From contig JAIXUH010000002.1 of assembly GCA_027484145.1 (NCBI GenBank), positions 744,001 through 808,000 of the forward strand: 64,000 nt of DNA, in the 5' to 3' direction. The number at the start of each line of letters is the position of its first letter. The stretch's first letter is position 1. The notes beneath the pieces are model-generated. The model was not told the origin of the DNA and did no database searches. It worked only from the letters and a program-made list of their open reading frames with translations. Positions 9,437 through 19,416 of this stretch are shown piece after piece. The stretch is from Rhodobacter sp. Lineage in GTDB: Bacteria > Pseudomonadota > Alphaproteobacteria > Rhodobacterales > Rhodobacteraceae. The position numbers were made by a program, and so were the translations under genes.

Positions 9437-9973
9437 TCAGGCGCCGAACAGGCCCCAAAGCCAGCCGATCAGCAGGCCGCCGACCTCGCCGAACTTTGGC
9501 ACCACATAGGCCCAGCCCAGTGATCCCGCGACATTGTAGAGTTGGAACTGCAAGAACGGCATCCGCGCCATCCCGCACATCAGAAACACAACTGGGCGAA
9601 GCGGTCCGAAGAAGTGACCGATGATGATGGCGGCGGGCCCCCATTTGGCAAAGGCCTCGGTTCCGCGCTGCATCAGATCGGGGTGGTTGCGCAGAGGCCA
9701 AAGCTTCAGGATCGCCTCGCCATAGCGCAGGCCAAGCCACCACGAAAACGTCGACCCCAGCACAGCGCCCAAGGACGCCCCCAGAAACAGCGGCAGAAAG
9801 TCGATGCTGCCGGTGGCAACCAATGCGCCCACCCCGACCAGAATGGCCGTGGACGGGATGATGATCGAGATCAGCGCCATGTTCTCGCCAAAGGCGAACA
9901 GAAGCGCAATCCAGAACGCCCATCCCCGGTTGGCCGCGATAAAGTCGATGATCGATGCGATGGCCGCGTCCAT
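9437..9973 (-). CDS. DedA-family (SNARE-associated) inner-membrane protein
   Basis: 178 aa with several hydrophobic helices and the DedA signatures: FGENMALISIIIPSTAIL near the N-terminus, GASLGAVLGSTFSWWLG, and the conserved HFFGPLRPVVFLMCGMARM segment, a re-entrant loop with the functional arginine. The family is linked to lipid carrier recycling and membrane homeostasis. ATG at 9973 has AAGGG six bases upstream; an ATG at 9979 is possible. It is inserted between preT and preA in the same direction. No direct role in pyrimidine breakdown is known to me, so it may be a passenger or serve transport. Confidence 0.88.
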   Translation of the reverse strand: MDAAIASIIDFIAANRGWAFWIALLFAFGENMALISIIIPSTAILVGVGALVATGSIDFLPLFLGASLGAVLGSTFSWWLGLRYGEAILKLWPLRNHPDLMQRGTEAFAKWGPAAIIIGHFFGPLRPVVFLMCGMARMPFLQFQLYNVAGSLGWAYVVPKFGEVGGLLIGWLWGLFGA

Positions 9974-10036
9974 GGGCATCCCTTGAGTTGTTGCCCGGTT
10001 TGACTATCGCCCCCATGTCAGGCGCGCAAGCCATGG

Positions 10037-11359
10037 TCAGCCCTTTGCCATCAAGCTGGCGTGGATCGCCTCGGCAGCGTCTCTTCCTTGTGCAACGGCA
10101 GTGACGGTCAGGTCTTCACCGCCCGTTGCACAATCGCCCCCCACCCAGACACCCGCCGGGGCAGCAGCGATCTTGCCCTGCTCCACCACCAGCCCAGTCT
10201 CAGCCAGTGTCAGGGTCTGGCCGATGGCTTTGAACACCTGATCGGCTTTCAGGCGGAATGTCTCGCCCGTCTGTTTCAGGCCCTCGGGCGTGTCGATCGT
10301 ATAGGCAAACTCGACCTCGCGCACGGAACCGTTGCCATGGACCGCCAGGGGTGCCGCATTGCAGATGATACGAACGCCCGCATTGGTGGCGTGGTCCTGC
10401 TCATAACCCGAGGCGGACATCTTCTCTTGCTCGCGACGGTAAACGATCGTCACGTTCTCGGCCCCCAACAGCTTGGATTGCACAGCGGCGTCGACCGCCG
10501 TCATGCCGCCGCCGATCACCACCACGTTGCGGCCCACTGGCAAGGTGGTCAGATCCGCCGTCTGACGCAGCACCGAGATAAAGTCGACCGCATCTTGCAC
10601 GCCGGCCTTGTCTTCACCCGGGGCGCGCAGGGCATTCACGCCGCCCAGACCAATGCCCAGAAACACGGCGTCATAATCAGCCCGCAACCCGTCGACCGAG
10701 ATGTCGCGGCCAAGGCTGACACCGGTGCGAATCTCGATCCCGCCGATCTGCAGCAGCCAGTCAACCTCACGCTGCGCAAAGTTCTCGGTCGCCTTGTAGC
10801 TGGCGATGCCGTATTCGTTCAGCCCCCCGGCCTTTGGGCGGCGCTCAAAGACCACGACATCATGCCCGTGCATCGCCAGGCGATGCGCGCAGGCCAGACC
10901 CGCGGGCCCTGCCCCAACGACAGCGACCTTTTTGCCAGTGCTTGGCGCGCGGGAGAACGGGTGCTGACCCTTGGCCATGGCCGTATCGGTGGCAAAGCGC
11001 TGCAACTGCCCGATCTCTACCGGCTTGCCCTCGGCGGCCTCGCGCACGCAGGCCTCTTCGCACAGGGTTTCGGTGGGGCAGACACGGGCGCACATGCCAC
11101 CCAAGATATTGGCCTGCCAGATGGTTTTCGCCGCCGCGTCGGGCGTGCCCGTGGCGATCTGGCGAATGAACAGCGGAATGTCGATGCTCGTCGGGCACGC
11201 CGTGATGCAGGGCGCATCATGGCAGAAATAGCACCTGTCCGCGGCAACGCGGGCCTCATGCGGGTCCAACGCAGCGGCGTGGTCGGCAAAGTTTGCAGCG
11301 ATGTTGTCGGCTGGCAAGCGCGCGGGCACGATCCCCGGCGTCAGCGGGCTGTTGGTCAT
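10037..11359 (-). CDS. preT: NAD(P)-dependent oxidoreductase, PreT subunit of dihydropyrimidine dehydrogenase (GltD-like)
   Basis: 440 aa. N-terminal bacterial ferredoxin-like alpha-helical Fe-S domain (CYFCHDAPCITACPTSIDIP, CARVCPTETLCEEAC), then FAD- and NAD-binding Rossmann domains ([17 protein letters not shown] around residue 134, NVVVIGGGMTAVDAA around 270). It passes electrons from NAD(P)H to PreA. Start at ATG 11359, with GGGAGGG about ten bases upstream, rather than the earlier in-frame ATG at 11404. First gene of the preT-dedA-preA unit. A RutR-like palindrome lies 57-72 bp upstream of the start codon. Confidence 0.93.
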   Translation of the reverse strand: MTNSPLTPGIVPARLPADNIAANFADHAAALDPHEARVAADRCYFCHDAPCITACPTSIDIPLFIRQIATGTPDAAAKTIWQANILGGMCARVCPTETLCEEACVREAAEGKPVEIGQLQRFATDTAMAKGQHPFSRAPSTGKKVAVVGAGPAGLACAHRLAMHGHDVVVFERRPKAGGLNEYGIASYKATENFAQREVDWLLQIGGIEIRTGVSLGRDISVDGLRADYDAVFLGIGLGGVNALRAPGEDKAGVQDAVDFISVLRQTADLTTLPVGRNVVVIGGGMTAVDAAVQSKLLGAENVTIVYRREQEKMSASGYEQDHATNAGVRIICNAAPLAVHGNGSVREVEFAYTIDTPEGLKQTGETFRLKADQVFKAIGQTLTLAETGLVVEQGKIAAAPAGVWVGGDCATGGEDLTVTAVAQGRDAAEAIHASLMAKG

Positions 11360-11415
11360 GGGCTGGACACCCTCCCTGTTATTGTCTTTCGAAAAAGCTG
11401 GCACAGGATAATTTT

Positions 11416-11431
11416 TTTATCAAATGGTAAA
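11416..11431 (-). promoter_or_regulatory. RutR-like operator (16 bp near-palindrome) in front of preT
   Basis: On the minus strand the site reads TTTACCATTTGATAAA. E. coli RutR binds TTGACCA-NN-TGGTCAA; 11 of the 14 fixed positions agree and the two-base centre is kept. It lies in an AT-rich stretch in the preT/accB divergent region, where a repressor of pyrimidine catabolism would be expected. Function is inferred; no rutR gene is in the window. Confidence 0.45.
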
Positions 11432-11618
11432 TTTTATCTCTGGCCAAAAAACCCCTGCATGACACAGGCGGTGCACAATTCTTCCGCAGTCGAATGGGCG
11501 CTTTTCACCCCCACGCGCGCAGGCTATAAGCGCACAGCCCCGGCCGGGGCGCAGTGACAAACCTTGACCCCGGCCAAGACGGCCACCAACTGGCGAAGAA
11601 CAGCCAACAGAGGACCGC

Positions 11619-12107
11619 ATGAGCAAACATTCCCCTGACGCAGACGTAGCCTTTATCTCGGCCCTTGCGGAACTGCTGAACAAGAACGACCTGACCGAGT
11701 TGTCGGTCAAACGCGAATATGGCGAAGACGACAGTCTTGAGGTGCGCGTGGTCAAACAATCCAACATCGTGACCACCACGATGGCGGCCCCCGCCCCGGT
11801 TTACGCGGCAGCCCCGGCGGCTGTTGCGGCCCCAGCAGCCCCTGCGGCGGTGAATGATGACCCGGCCCAGCACCCCGGCGCCGTGACGTCGCCCATGGTC
11901 GGCACCTGCTATCTGGCAGCCGAACCGGGGGCGACGCCCTTCATCACCATCGGCGCGACTGTGGCCGAAGGCCAAACCGTGCTGATCATCGAAGCCATGA
12001 AAACCATGAACCACATCCCGGCCCCGCGTGCCGGCACGGTCAAACGCATTCTTGTCGAAGACGGCACGCCTGTCGAATTTGGCGCGCCCCTGATGATCAT
12101 CGAGTAA
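11619..12107 (+). CDS. accB: Acetyl-CoA carboxylase biotin carboxyl carrier protein
   Basis: 162 aa. N-terminal region for contact with biotin carboxylase (residues 1-50), an Ala/Pro-rich flexible linker (about 55-85) and a C-terminal biotinyl domain with the acceptor lysine in EAMKTMN. It carries the carboxyl group in the first step of fatty-acid synthesis. Seven bases separate it from accC, so the two form one operon. The usual EAMKMMN core is slightly changed (T for M after the lysine), a tolerated position. Confidence 0.96.
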   Translation: MSKHSPDADVAFISALAELLNKNDLTELSVKREYGEDDSLEVRVVKQSNIVTTTMAAPAPVYAAAPAAVAAPAAPAAVNDDPAQHPGAVTSPMVGTCYLAAEPGATPFITIGATVAEGQTVLIIEAMKTMNHIPAPRAGTVKRILVEDGTPVEFGAPLMIIE

Positions 12108-12113
12108 GCGCGC

Positions 12114-13466
<1,353 letters not shown>

Positions 13467-13480
13467 TAGGGTTTGTTTCG

Positions 13481-13503
13481 GGGGCGCCTTCGGGCGCCCT
13501 TTT
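13481..13503 (+). terminator. Rho-independent terminator after accC
   Basis: GGGGCGCC-TTCG-GGCGCCC stem with a stable UUCG tetraloop, then TTTT, 14 bp past the accC stop. It also abuts the stop of the convergent dehydrogenase gene, whose last bases overlap the T-run. Confidence 0.8.
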
Positions 13504-14426
13504 CAGTGCGGCGGCGCGACCTCCCACGGCTTGACCCAATCGCCCGCCACGCGCAGGTCAATACCTGCATCATCCTCGATCACCTTGCACACGGTCATCT
13601 CTCCGGCCCCCATGCCATAGCGGCGGCCCGCCTCGCGGAACCTCTCGTGCGTGGCGGCAGTCAGGGTATCGGTGGTGCCAACCTTGTCCATCAACTCCTT
13701 GATCAGGCTCAGATCCTTCAGGCACAGCGCAATGGGAAAGGACGGGTCATAGTGCCCGGCAAAGATGCTTGGCACATCGTGTGACAACACGAAGCTATCG
13801 GCCGCACCGCCCTTCATCACCTCCCACCACACGGCCGGATCAAGGCCCGCCAACTTGGCCGTCACCATCGCTTCGCCAATGGCGGCGGCGTGGATCTTCC
13901 ACAGCTGGTTGTTGACCAGCTTTGCGACATAGCCGTTGCCATATGCCCCCACCTTGCGCAGAACGCCCATCGCCTCGATCACCGGGCGGACATTTTCGAT
14001 CACGGCATCATCACCGCCCACGAACATCGGCATGTCACCCCGAATGGCCGCATCAACCGAACCTGTCACGGGGGCATCGACCGCACCCCCGCCCGCTGCC
14101 GCAAAGGCTGCCGCAAGGTCGCGCATCAGGAACGGGCTGGAGGTGGTCATGTCAATCCACGTCTTGCCGGTGCAATCGCCCGACAGAAAGCCACCCGGCC
14201 CGCGCAGGACCTGCGCAATTTCAGCGGGGCCAAAGACCATGGTGACCGTCACATCTGCCTGTGCCATCACCTCAGCCGGGCTGGTGGCAGCGGTCGCTCC
14301 CATCTCCAATAACGGCCCCATCGCCTCAGGGCGGATGTCATGAACCACCAGCGCAAACCCCTTGCGGCGCAGATTGGCCGCCGCGTTTTTACCCATGGTG
14401 CCCAGTCCGATGAAACCAACCCGCAT
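13503..14426 (-). CDS. NAD(P)-dependent beta-hydroxyacid dehydrogenase (3-hydroxyisobutyrate dehydrogenase family)
   Basis: 307 aa. N-terminal Rossmann motif MRVGFIGLGTMGKNAAANL, substrate-binding stretch DAPVTGSVDAA, and the catalytic lysine region GNGYVAKLVNNQLW. The family oxidises or reduces beta-hydroxyacids such as 3-hydroxyisobutyrate, tartronate semialdehyde or glycerate relatives; the substrate is not assignable. Start at 14426 (MRVGF) with AGGGG eight bases upstream; the reading frame extends further but without a domain. Divergent from a LysR gene across 97 bp, so probably regulated by it. Confidence 0.87.
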   Translation of the reverse strand: MRVGFIGLGTMGKNAAANLRRKGFALVVHDIRPEAMGPLLEMGATAATSPAEVMAQADVTVTMVFGPAEIAQVLRGPGGFLSGDCTGKTWIDMTTSSPFLMRDLAAAFAAAGGGAVDAPVTGSVDAAIRGDMPMFVGGDDAVIENVRPVIEAMGVLRKVGAYGNGYVAKLVNNQLWKIHAAAIGEAMVTAKLAGLDPAVWWEVMKGGAADSFVLSHDVPSIFAGHYDPSFPIALCLKDLSLIKELMDKVGTTDTLTAATHERFREAGRRYGMGAGEMTVCKVIEDDAGIDLRVAGDWVKPWEVAPPH

Positions 14427-14523
14427 TCTGCATACCCCTGTTGAGCCTGTTGGAAGCCTGCGCCGGGGGGTGTAGCCTTGGCAAACAAAAGCCCCTGAAG
14501 GGTGCATCAGCCGGGGTTATGGC

Positions 14524-15375
14524 ATGGACATCGAACTGAGGTTGCTGCGGTCCTTCGTTGCCATTCACGAGGCTGGCAGCATCAGCCGCGCCGCAGACCG
14601 CATGGCCTGCACGCAGGCGGCCATGTCGATGCGCCTGAAAATGATCGAGACCGAGATCGGCGCCCCGCTGTTCCTGCGCCGCCCGCAGGGCCTCTTGCCC
14701 ACACCGCGCGGGGCCGAACTTTATGCCAAGGCGCTTGGGGTGCTGTCGGCCTATGACGAGATGATGTCACTGACGCGCACAGGGGCAGATCATCAAAAGG
14801 TGCGGATCGGCATGCCCGACGACTATGCACTTGGGTGGCTGGGTCAGGTGCTGCACCAACTTTGCCCGGATCTGGCCCGGATCGAGCTTGAGGTGGTTTG
14901 CGATCTGTCGGCCAATCTGATGGCGGCGGTCCAGCGGGCCGAGGTCGACATGGCGCTGGTCACGCTGGCCGCCCGCCCGGCACAGGCAAGGGCCGCGATC
15001 GAGGTTCCACTGCACTGGGTGCGCCGCGCGGGGAGTGCCGCAACGAACGCTGATCTGGCCGCCTATGCCGAAGGCTGTGTGTTCCGCCGCGCCATGATCC
15101 GCGCGCTGGACGCAGCCCAAGTGCCGTGGCGGGTGTCGGTGCAAAGCAACAGCCACGCAGGCATCTTTGCTGCTGTGCGTGCTGGCGTCTGCGTCACATC
15201 CGTTGCGGCAGGAACCGCACCCGATGATCTGGTCGAATTTGCGTCAGCCCCCGGCTTTCCGCCCCTTGGTGCCATTCCGGTCTATCTGGTGACCACGACC
15301 CCGCTTTCACCTGCGGCATCACAGGTAGAGATCGCCCTGCGCGGGGCACTGGCACAAGGTGGCGTGGCTGCGTAA
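14524..15375 (+). CDS. LysR-family transcriptional regulator
   Basis: 283 aa. N-terminal HTH (LRSFVAIHEAGSISRAADRM, CTQAAMSMRLKMIE) and a LysR substrate-binding domain. Adjacent and divergent to the beta-hydroxyacid dehydrogenase, suggesting it controls that gene. Its stop is 12 bp before aat, so aat might be read from the same transcript, although aat is normally a housekeeping gene tied to accBC. Confidence 0.9.
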   Translation: MDIELRLLRSFVAIHEAGSISRAADRMACTQAAMSMRLKMIETEIGAPLFLRRPQGLLPTPRGAELYAKALGVLSAYDEMMSLTRTGADHQKVRIGMPDDYALGWLGQVLHQLCPDLARIELEVVCDLSANLMAAVQRAEVDMALVTLAARPAQARAAIEVPLHWVRRAGSAATNADLAAYAEGCVFRRAMIRALDAAQVPWRVSVQSNSHAGIFAAVRAGVCVTSVAAGTAPDDLVEFASAPGFPPLGAIPVYLVTTTPLSPAASQVEIALRGALAQGGVAA

Positions 15376-15386
15376 AAGGGGGGGCC

Positions 15387-16109
15387 ATGACGACACAACC
15401 CTTCCCGACGACGATCACCCCCGAAATCCTGCTGCGGGCCTATGCGATGGGAATTTTCCCCATGGCCGAATCGCGCGAGGACCCGGTCATTCATTGGGTG
15501 GATCCCCGCCGCCGTGGCATTTTTCCACTCGACAGCTTTCACATCTCACGCTCACTGCGGCGGGCGCTGCTGAAAGATGATTACCGCGTGACGGTGGACA
15601 GCGATTTTGGCGGCGTCGTGCAGGGCTGTGCCGACCGGGAAGAGACATGGATCAACGCTGAAATCTTTGCGCTGTACGAAACGCTGCACCGCGCAGGCTT
15701 TGCCCATAGCGTTGAAGTGCGCGACGACTCTGGCCTGATCGGCGGGGTTTATGGCGTGGTTCTGGGCAGCGCGTTCTTTGGCGAGTCGATGTTTTCGCGC
15801 CGCAAGGATGCCTCGAAGATCGCCCTCGCCTGGCTGGTGCATCGCCTGCGGGCGGGGGGGTTTACGCTGTTTGACACGCAATTCCTGACCCCGCATCTTG
15901 CCAGCCTTGGCGCGGTCGAAATCCGTCGCGGCGATTATCACCAGCGCCTGCGCGATGCCCTTGGCCGCAAGGCCCGCTTTGCGCCGGCCGGTTATGCGCC
16001 TTACCCTTCGTTGATCACTTCTTCCGGGGTATCTGTCTCTTCTTCGACCGGATCGGTGGCTTCGGGCGCCACAAAGCCCGAGTCGCACGACAACACCCAG
16101 ACATCATAG
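15387..16109 (+). CDS. aat: Leucyl/phenylalanyl-tRNA-protein transferase
   Basis: 240 aa. Family hallmarks: LLRAYAMGIFPMAE near the N-terminus, HWVDPRRRGIFPLD, GGVYGVVLGSAFFGESMFS, ASKIALAWLVHRLR, FDTQFLTPHLASLGA. It transfers Leu or Phe to N-terminal Arg/Lys of proteins, marking them for ClpAP through the N-end rule. The final 36 residues (Ser/Thr-rich) lie antisense to the end of the DUF2155 gene and have no counterpart in the core fold, so they look like a read-through extension of the C-terminus. Confidence 0.95.
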   Translation: MTTQPFPTTITPEILLRAYAMGIFPMAESREDPVIHWVDPRRRGIFPLDSFHISRSLRRALLKDDYRVTVDSDFGGVVQGCADREETWINAEIFALYETLHRAGFAHSVEVRDDSGLIGGVYGVVLGSAFFGESMFSRRKDASKIALAWLVHRLRAGGFTLFDTQFLTPHLASLGAVEIRRGDYHQRLRDALGRKARFAPAGYAPYPSLITSSGVSVSSSTGSVASGATKPESHDNTQTS

Positions 16110-16429
16110 CGCGGGTGATCCATCGCCGACAGCGCGGGCGATGACGCCATCATCCAGCCGGCAAACACAGGCTCGGTATTGCGATCATCCAGCACCGTCA
16201 CGTGCGCCTGTGCATCTGCTGCAGGGTTGGCCTTTGGGAACCGGCATTCATCCAGTTGGATGGTCAGATGACCCTCTTTCATCGACTGCCCGCGCGACAG
16301 CGGCAGATCGGCCACCTTGCCCGTGATCTTGTCCAGAAAGCGCAAGGTGCCGCCGGGTGCTGCTTCCATCTCTTGCGCCTGCGCCACCACGGGCAGGGCC
16401 AAGGCGGCCAATACGACAAGCCGCTTCAT
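16001..16429 (-). CDS. DUF2155 domain-containing periplasmic protein
   Basis: 142 aa with a clear signal peptide (KRLVVLAALALPVVAQA, cleavage after AQA near residue 18). The body matches DUF2155 (GGTLRFLDKITGKV, LTIQLDECRFP, FAGWMMASSPALSAMDHPRYDVWVL). The function is unknown. The gene is common in Alphaproteobacteria beside aat and mlaD, consistent with an envelope role. Its start overlaps the mlaD stop (ATGA) and its last 109 bp overlap aat on the other strand. Confidence 0.88.
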   Translation of the reverse strand: MKRLVVLAALALPVVAQAQEMEAAPGGTLRFLDKITGKVADLPLSRGQSMKEGHLTIQLDECRFPKANPAADAQAHVTVLDDRNTEPVFAGWMMASSPALSAMDHPRYDVWVLSCDSGFVAPEATDPVEEETDTPEEVINEG

Positions 16430-16890
16430 TCGGTGGCACCTGCGGTATCGGATTTGCCACCGACAAACTTCATCAGAAGTGACACCAGACTGACCGACCC
16501 TTGGGTATCTTCGATCTCGTCGCCCGGACCCAGATTGTCGGGCGACCCGCCCGGCTGAATCTCGACGAAATTGCCACCCAGCAGGCCTTCGGATGAAATC
16601 AGGATCGCGCTGTCATCCGGCAGGACAATGTCATTGCGCAACATGATCGTGGCATCGGCGAAAAAGGTCTGCGGGTTCAGCGAAAGCGCGGTGATGGTGC
16701 CGACCTTCAGCCCCGCCAGACGCACGTCAGAGCCGACGGTAATGCCATCAACCCCGCGAAAGCTGGCCTTCAGCGGATAGCTTCCTGCATCAGAGCCAAA
16801 GCCTGACGCATTGCCCGCATAGACCAGAAAGCCCAAGGCGACCGCCAGAACAATGCCCCCGGCCAGAATTTCGCTGCGTTCGCTTGCCAT
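16426..16890 (-). CDS. mlaD: Outer-membrane lipid asymmetry protein MlaD (MCE domain)
   Basis: 154 aa. One N-terminal transmembrane anchor (ILAGGIVLAVALGFLVYAG) and an MCE domain (YPLKASFRGVDGITVGSDVRLAGLKVG spans the core; ISSEGLLGGNFVEI follows). MlaD forms the hexameric substrate-binding ring of the MlaFEDB phospholipid transporter. The other mla genes are not in this window; detachment of mlaD beside NDUFA12 and DUF2155 is usual for this group. Translationally coupled to DUF2155 by a 4 bp overlap. Confidence 0.88.
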   Translation of the reverse strand: MASERSEILAGGIVLAVALGFLVYAGNASGFGSDAGSYPLKASFRGVDGITVGSDVRLAGLKVGTITALSLNPQTFFADATIMLRNDIVLPDDSAILISSEGLLGGNFVEIQPGGSPDNLGPGDEIEDTQGSVSLVSLLMKFVGGKSDTAGATE

Positions 16891-16923
16891 CGGTGGTGGT
16901 GTCCCGTTTCTGGCCCGGCCCCG

Positions 16924-17298
16924 TTATTCGGGACGCCACGCCTCATAATCCGTGCGTGCCACGGGGGCCGCGCGGCGCAACGATCCTGCCGGGGCATAGG
17001 CGGCATCGGTGCCGGTCAGGTTTTCCTGATGCGGCTTTTCCCAGGCCTTGTGCTTGAGCGGGGTCTTGGTCGGCGGGTCATTCCATGTGAAATGCAGCCA
17101 GCCATGCCAGTCGGGTGACACGCGGCTGGCCTCGGATTCGCCGTTGTAGATGACCCAGCGGCGTTTGGCATCGCGGGTCTGGTAATAGATGTTGCCCTGA
17201 TCATCCTCGCCCACCTTGGTGCCATTGCGCGCGGTAAAGATCTGGGTGCCAAGAGTCTGGCTGTTCCACCACGTCACAAGGCGCAAAAGAAAGGACAT
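16924..17298 (-). CDS. NADH:ubiquinone oxidoreductase accessory subunit, NDUFA12 (B17.2) family
   Basis: 124 aa, soluble. Family pattern: [48 protein letters not shown], and [12 protein letters not shown]. An accessory subunit of respiratory complex I found in Alphaproteobacteria and mitochondria. Located away from the nuo operon, upstream of mlaD with a 33 bp gap, so likely co-transcribed with mlaD and DUF2155. Confidence 0.93.
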   Translation of the reverse strand: MSFLLRLVTWWNSQTLGTQIFTARNGTKVGEDDQGNIYYQTRDAKRRWVIYNGESEASRVSPDWHGWLHFTWNDPPTKTPLKHKAWEKPHQENLTGTDAAYAPAGSLRRAAPVARTDYEAWRPE

Positions 17299-17372
17299 CA
17301 GGCACTCCTTCGGTTTGGTTCTCTATGGCTTAAAGACCGCGCCACGGCAAGCCCTGCCCCGGCGCGCCCCGG

Positions 17373-19280
17373 TCAGATCAGAAGCTGTTGGCCGATTTCC
17401 ACCACCCGGTCGGTCGGCAATCCGTAAAAGTTGGTCGCATCGGCCGAGGATTTGGACATGCTGATGAACAGACGTTCCTGCCACGCGGGCAGTCCTTCGC
17501 GCGGGTGTGAACGGAACGATCGGCGGTTCAAAAAGAACGACGTGCTCATGATGTCGAATTTCAACCCCTTACGGCGGGCAAGGGCCAAGGCCTTGGGCAC
17601 ATTGGGTTCTTCCATATAGCCAAAGGCCATGTCCACCTTGGTGAAGCGGTCGGTCAGCGGCGTGATCGTCACCCGGTCCGCCGCCGCAACATAGGGCCGC
17701 GTGTCCATCGACACCGTCACGATCAGGTTTTGGGCATGCAGCACCTGATTGTGCTTGATGTTGTGGGTCAGCGCCGCCGGGGCCGACTCGGGATCGGACG
17801 TCAGGAACACCGCCGTGCCCGACACATTCTTCAGACGCTCGGACTTGGCCAGCATGGCGGCCAGTTTCTCGATCGACACCGCCCCCTTGCGCGATTGCTG
17901 GATCACGTGGCGGGTGCCGCGCACCCATGTCCACATCAAGAGCACCATCACCGCCGCCATCACCATGGGCACATAGCCGCCATGGAAGAACTTGGTGGCA
18001 TTGGCCGCAAAGAAGAACAATTCGATCAGCAAAAGTGGGGCCATCACGGCAATCGCCTGCCACAGTTTCCACTTCCACGCCCGCCAGAACAGCACAAAGG
18101 CAAGGATCGAGGTGATGACCATATCGCCGGTCACAGCAATCCCATAGGCCGAGGCCAGATTGGCCGAAGAGCCAAAGATCAGGACAAGGATCACGACGCC
18201 AAGGAACAGGATCGTGTTGACCTTGGGCAGATAGATCTGCCCTTCCTGCGTTTCGGATGTGTGCAAGATTTCAAGGCGCGGCAGCAGGCCCATGCGAACC
18301 GCCTGCTTCATCATGGAAAACGCGCCTGAAATCACGGCTTGGCTGGCAATCACGGTGGCGGCGGTGGCAAGGATCACCAGCGGCAGCAAGAACCAGTCCG
18401 GCGCCATCAGAAAGAACGGGTTCTCTGCCCGCTCGGGGTGGGCCAACACCAAGGCGCCCTGCCCCAGATAGGACAACGTCAGCGCCGGAAACACCAGAAT
18501 GGCCCAGGCAATGCGAATGGGTGTGCGCCCGAAATGGCCCATGTCGGCATATAGCGCCTCGCCCCCCGTCACAGCCAGAAACACCGACCCCATCACGATG
18601 AATGACGCCCAGCCATTGTGGATCAGGAAAGACGCCGCATGTGTTGGGACCAGTGCCCCAAGGATCGACCAGTCATCGCCGATATGGCTCAGACCCAGCC
18701 ACGCCATGACCAGAAACCACACCACCATAATGGGTCCAAACGCCACCGAGACCGCCGCCGTGCCATGCCGCTGCACCAAAAACAGCCCGGCAATAATGGC
18801 CAGTGTCATCGGCACCACATAGGGCGCAAAGGTCGGAGTCACCAGCGACATCCCCTCGACCGCCGACAGAACCGACATCGCGGGCGTAATCACGGCATCG
18901 CCGAAGAACAGCGAAATGCCAACCATGCCCAAGGCCAAAAGCCACCCCGGACGCCGCCCCATGGCCCCTTGCACCAGGGCGACCAGCGACAGCGTGCCGC
19001 CTTCGCCCCGGTTGTCTGCCCGCATCACCAGAAGAACGTATTTGACCGACACGATCAGGATAAGGGTCCAGATCAGCAGGGAAATCACCCCCAGCACATC
19101 ATCGCGGGTCAGCCCGTCATGCGATGCGGCGTGCAGCGATTCCCGCATTGCATACAGGGGGCTGGTCCCGATATCGCCATAGACCACACCAATGGCCCCC
19201 AGAACCAAGGTACGCAGGTTGCCGTGGCCTCCGTGCGATTGCTCTGCAGCGGTTTCCTCGGTCGTCGGAAGATCACTCAC
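17373..19280 (-). CDS. kup: Potassium uptake protein Kup
   Basis: 635 aa, family-typical. N-terminal signature VLGAIGVVYGDIGTSPLYAM, about twelve hydrophobic helices through residue 460, and a C-terminal cytoplasmic domain of about 170 residues. K+/H+ symporter of low specificity in the inner membrane. A single gene between NDUFA12 (74 bp downstream) and clpX. Confidence 0.95.
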   Translation of the reverse strand: MSDLPTTEETAAEQSHGGHGNLRTLVLGAIGVVYGDIGTSPLYAMRESLHAASHDGLTRDDVLGVISLLIWTLILIVSVKYVLLVMRADNRGEGGTLSLVALVQGAMGRRPGWLLALGMVGISLFFGDAVITPAMSVLSAVEGMSLVTPTFAPYVVPMTLAIIAGLFLVQRHGTAAVSVAFGPIMVVWFLVMAWLGLSHIGDDWSILGALVPTHAASFLIHNGWASFIVMGSVFLAVTGGEALYADMGHFGRTPIRIAWAILVFPALTLSYLGQGALVLAHPERAENPFFLMAPDWFLLPLVILATAATVIASQAVISGAFSMMKQAVRMGLLPRLEILHTSETQEGQIYLPKVNTILFLGVVILVLIFGSSANLASAYGIAVTGDMVITSILAFVLFWRAWKWKLWQAIAVMAPLLLIELFFFAANATKFFHGGYVPMVMAAVMVLLMWTWVRGTRHVIQQSRKGAVSIEKLAAMLAKSERLKNVSGTAVFLTSDPESAPAALTHNIKHNQVLHAQNLIVTVSMDTRPYVAAADRVTITPLTDRFTKVDMAFGYMEEPNVPKALALARRKGLKFDIMSTSFFLNRRSFRSHPREGLPAWQERLFISMSKSSADATNFYGLPTDRVVEIGQQLLI

Positions 19281-19363
19281 AAGATTCGCTCCTGCATCTT
19301 GCAGACCCTCTTACGCTGCAACTGCACCATCGACAAGCAAACCAGACCCTGCGCCAAACATGC

Positions 19364-19392
19364 AAAAAGGGGCGGGTCCATGACCCACCCCC
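19364..19392 (-). terminator. Rho-independent terminator downstream of clpX
   Basis: Read on the minus strand: GGGGTGGGT, short loop, ACCCGCCCC, then TTTTT, starting about 25 bp after the clpX stop. A good intrinsic terminator for the clpP-clpX unit. Confidence 0.75.
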
Positions 19393-19416
19393 CTGACCTT
19401 GCTCTTTGCCATCGGC

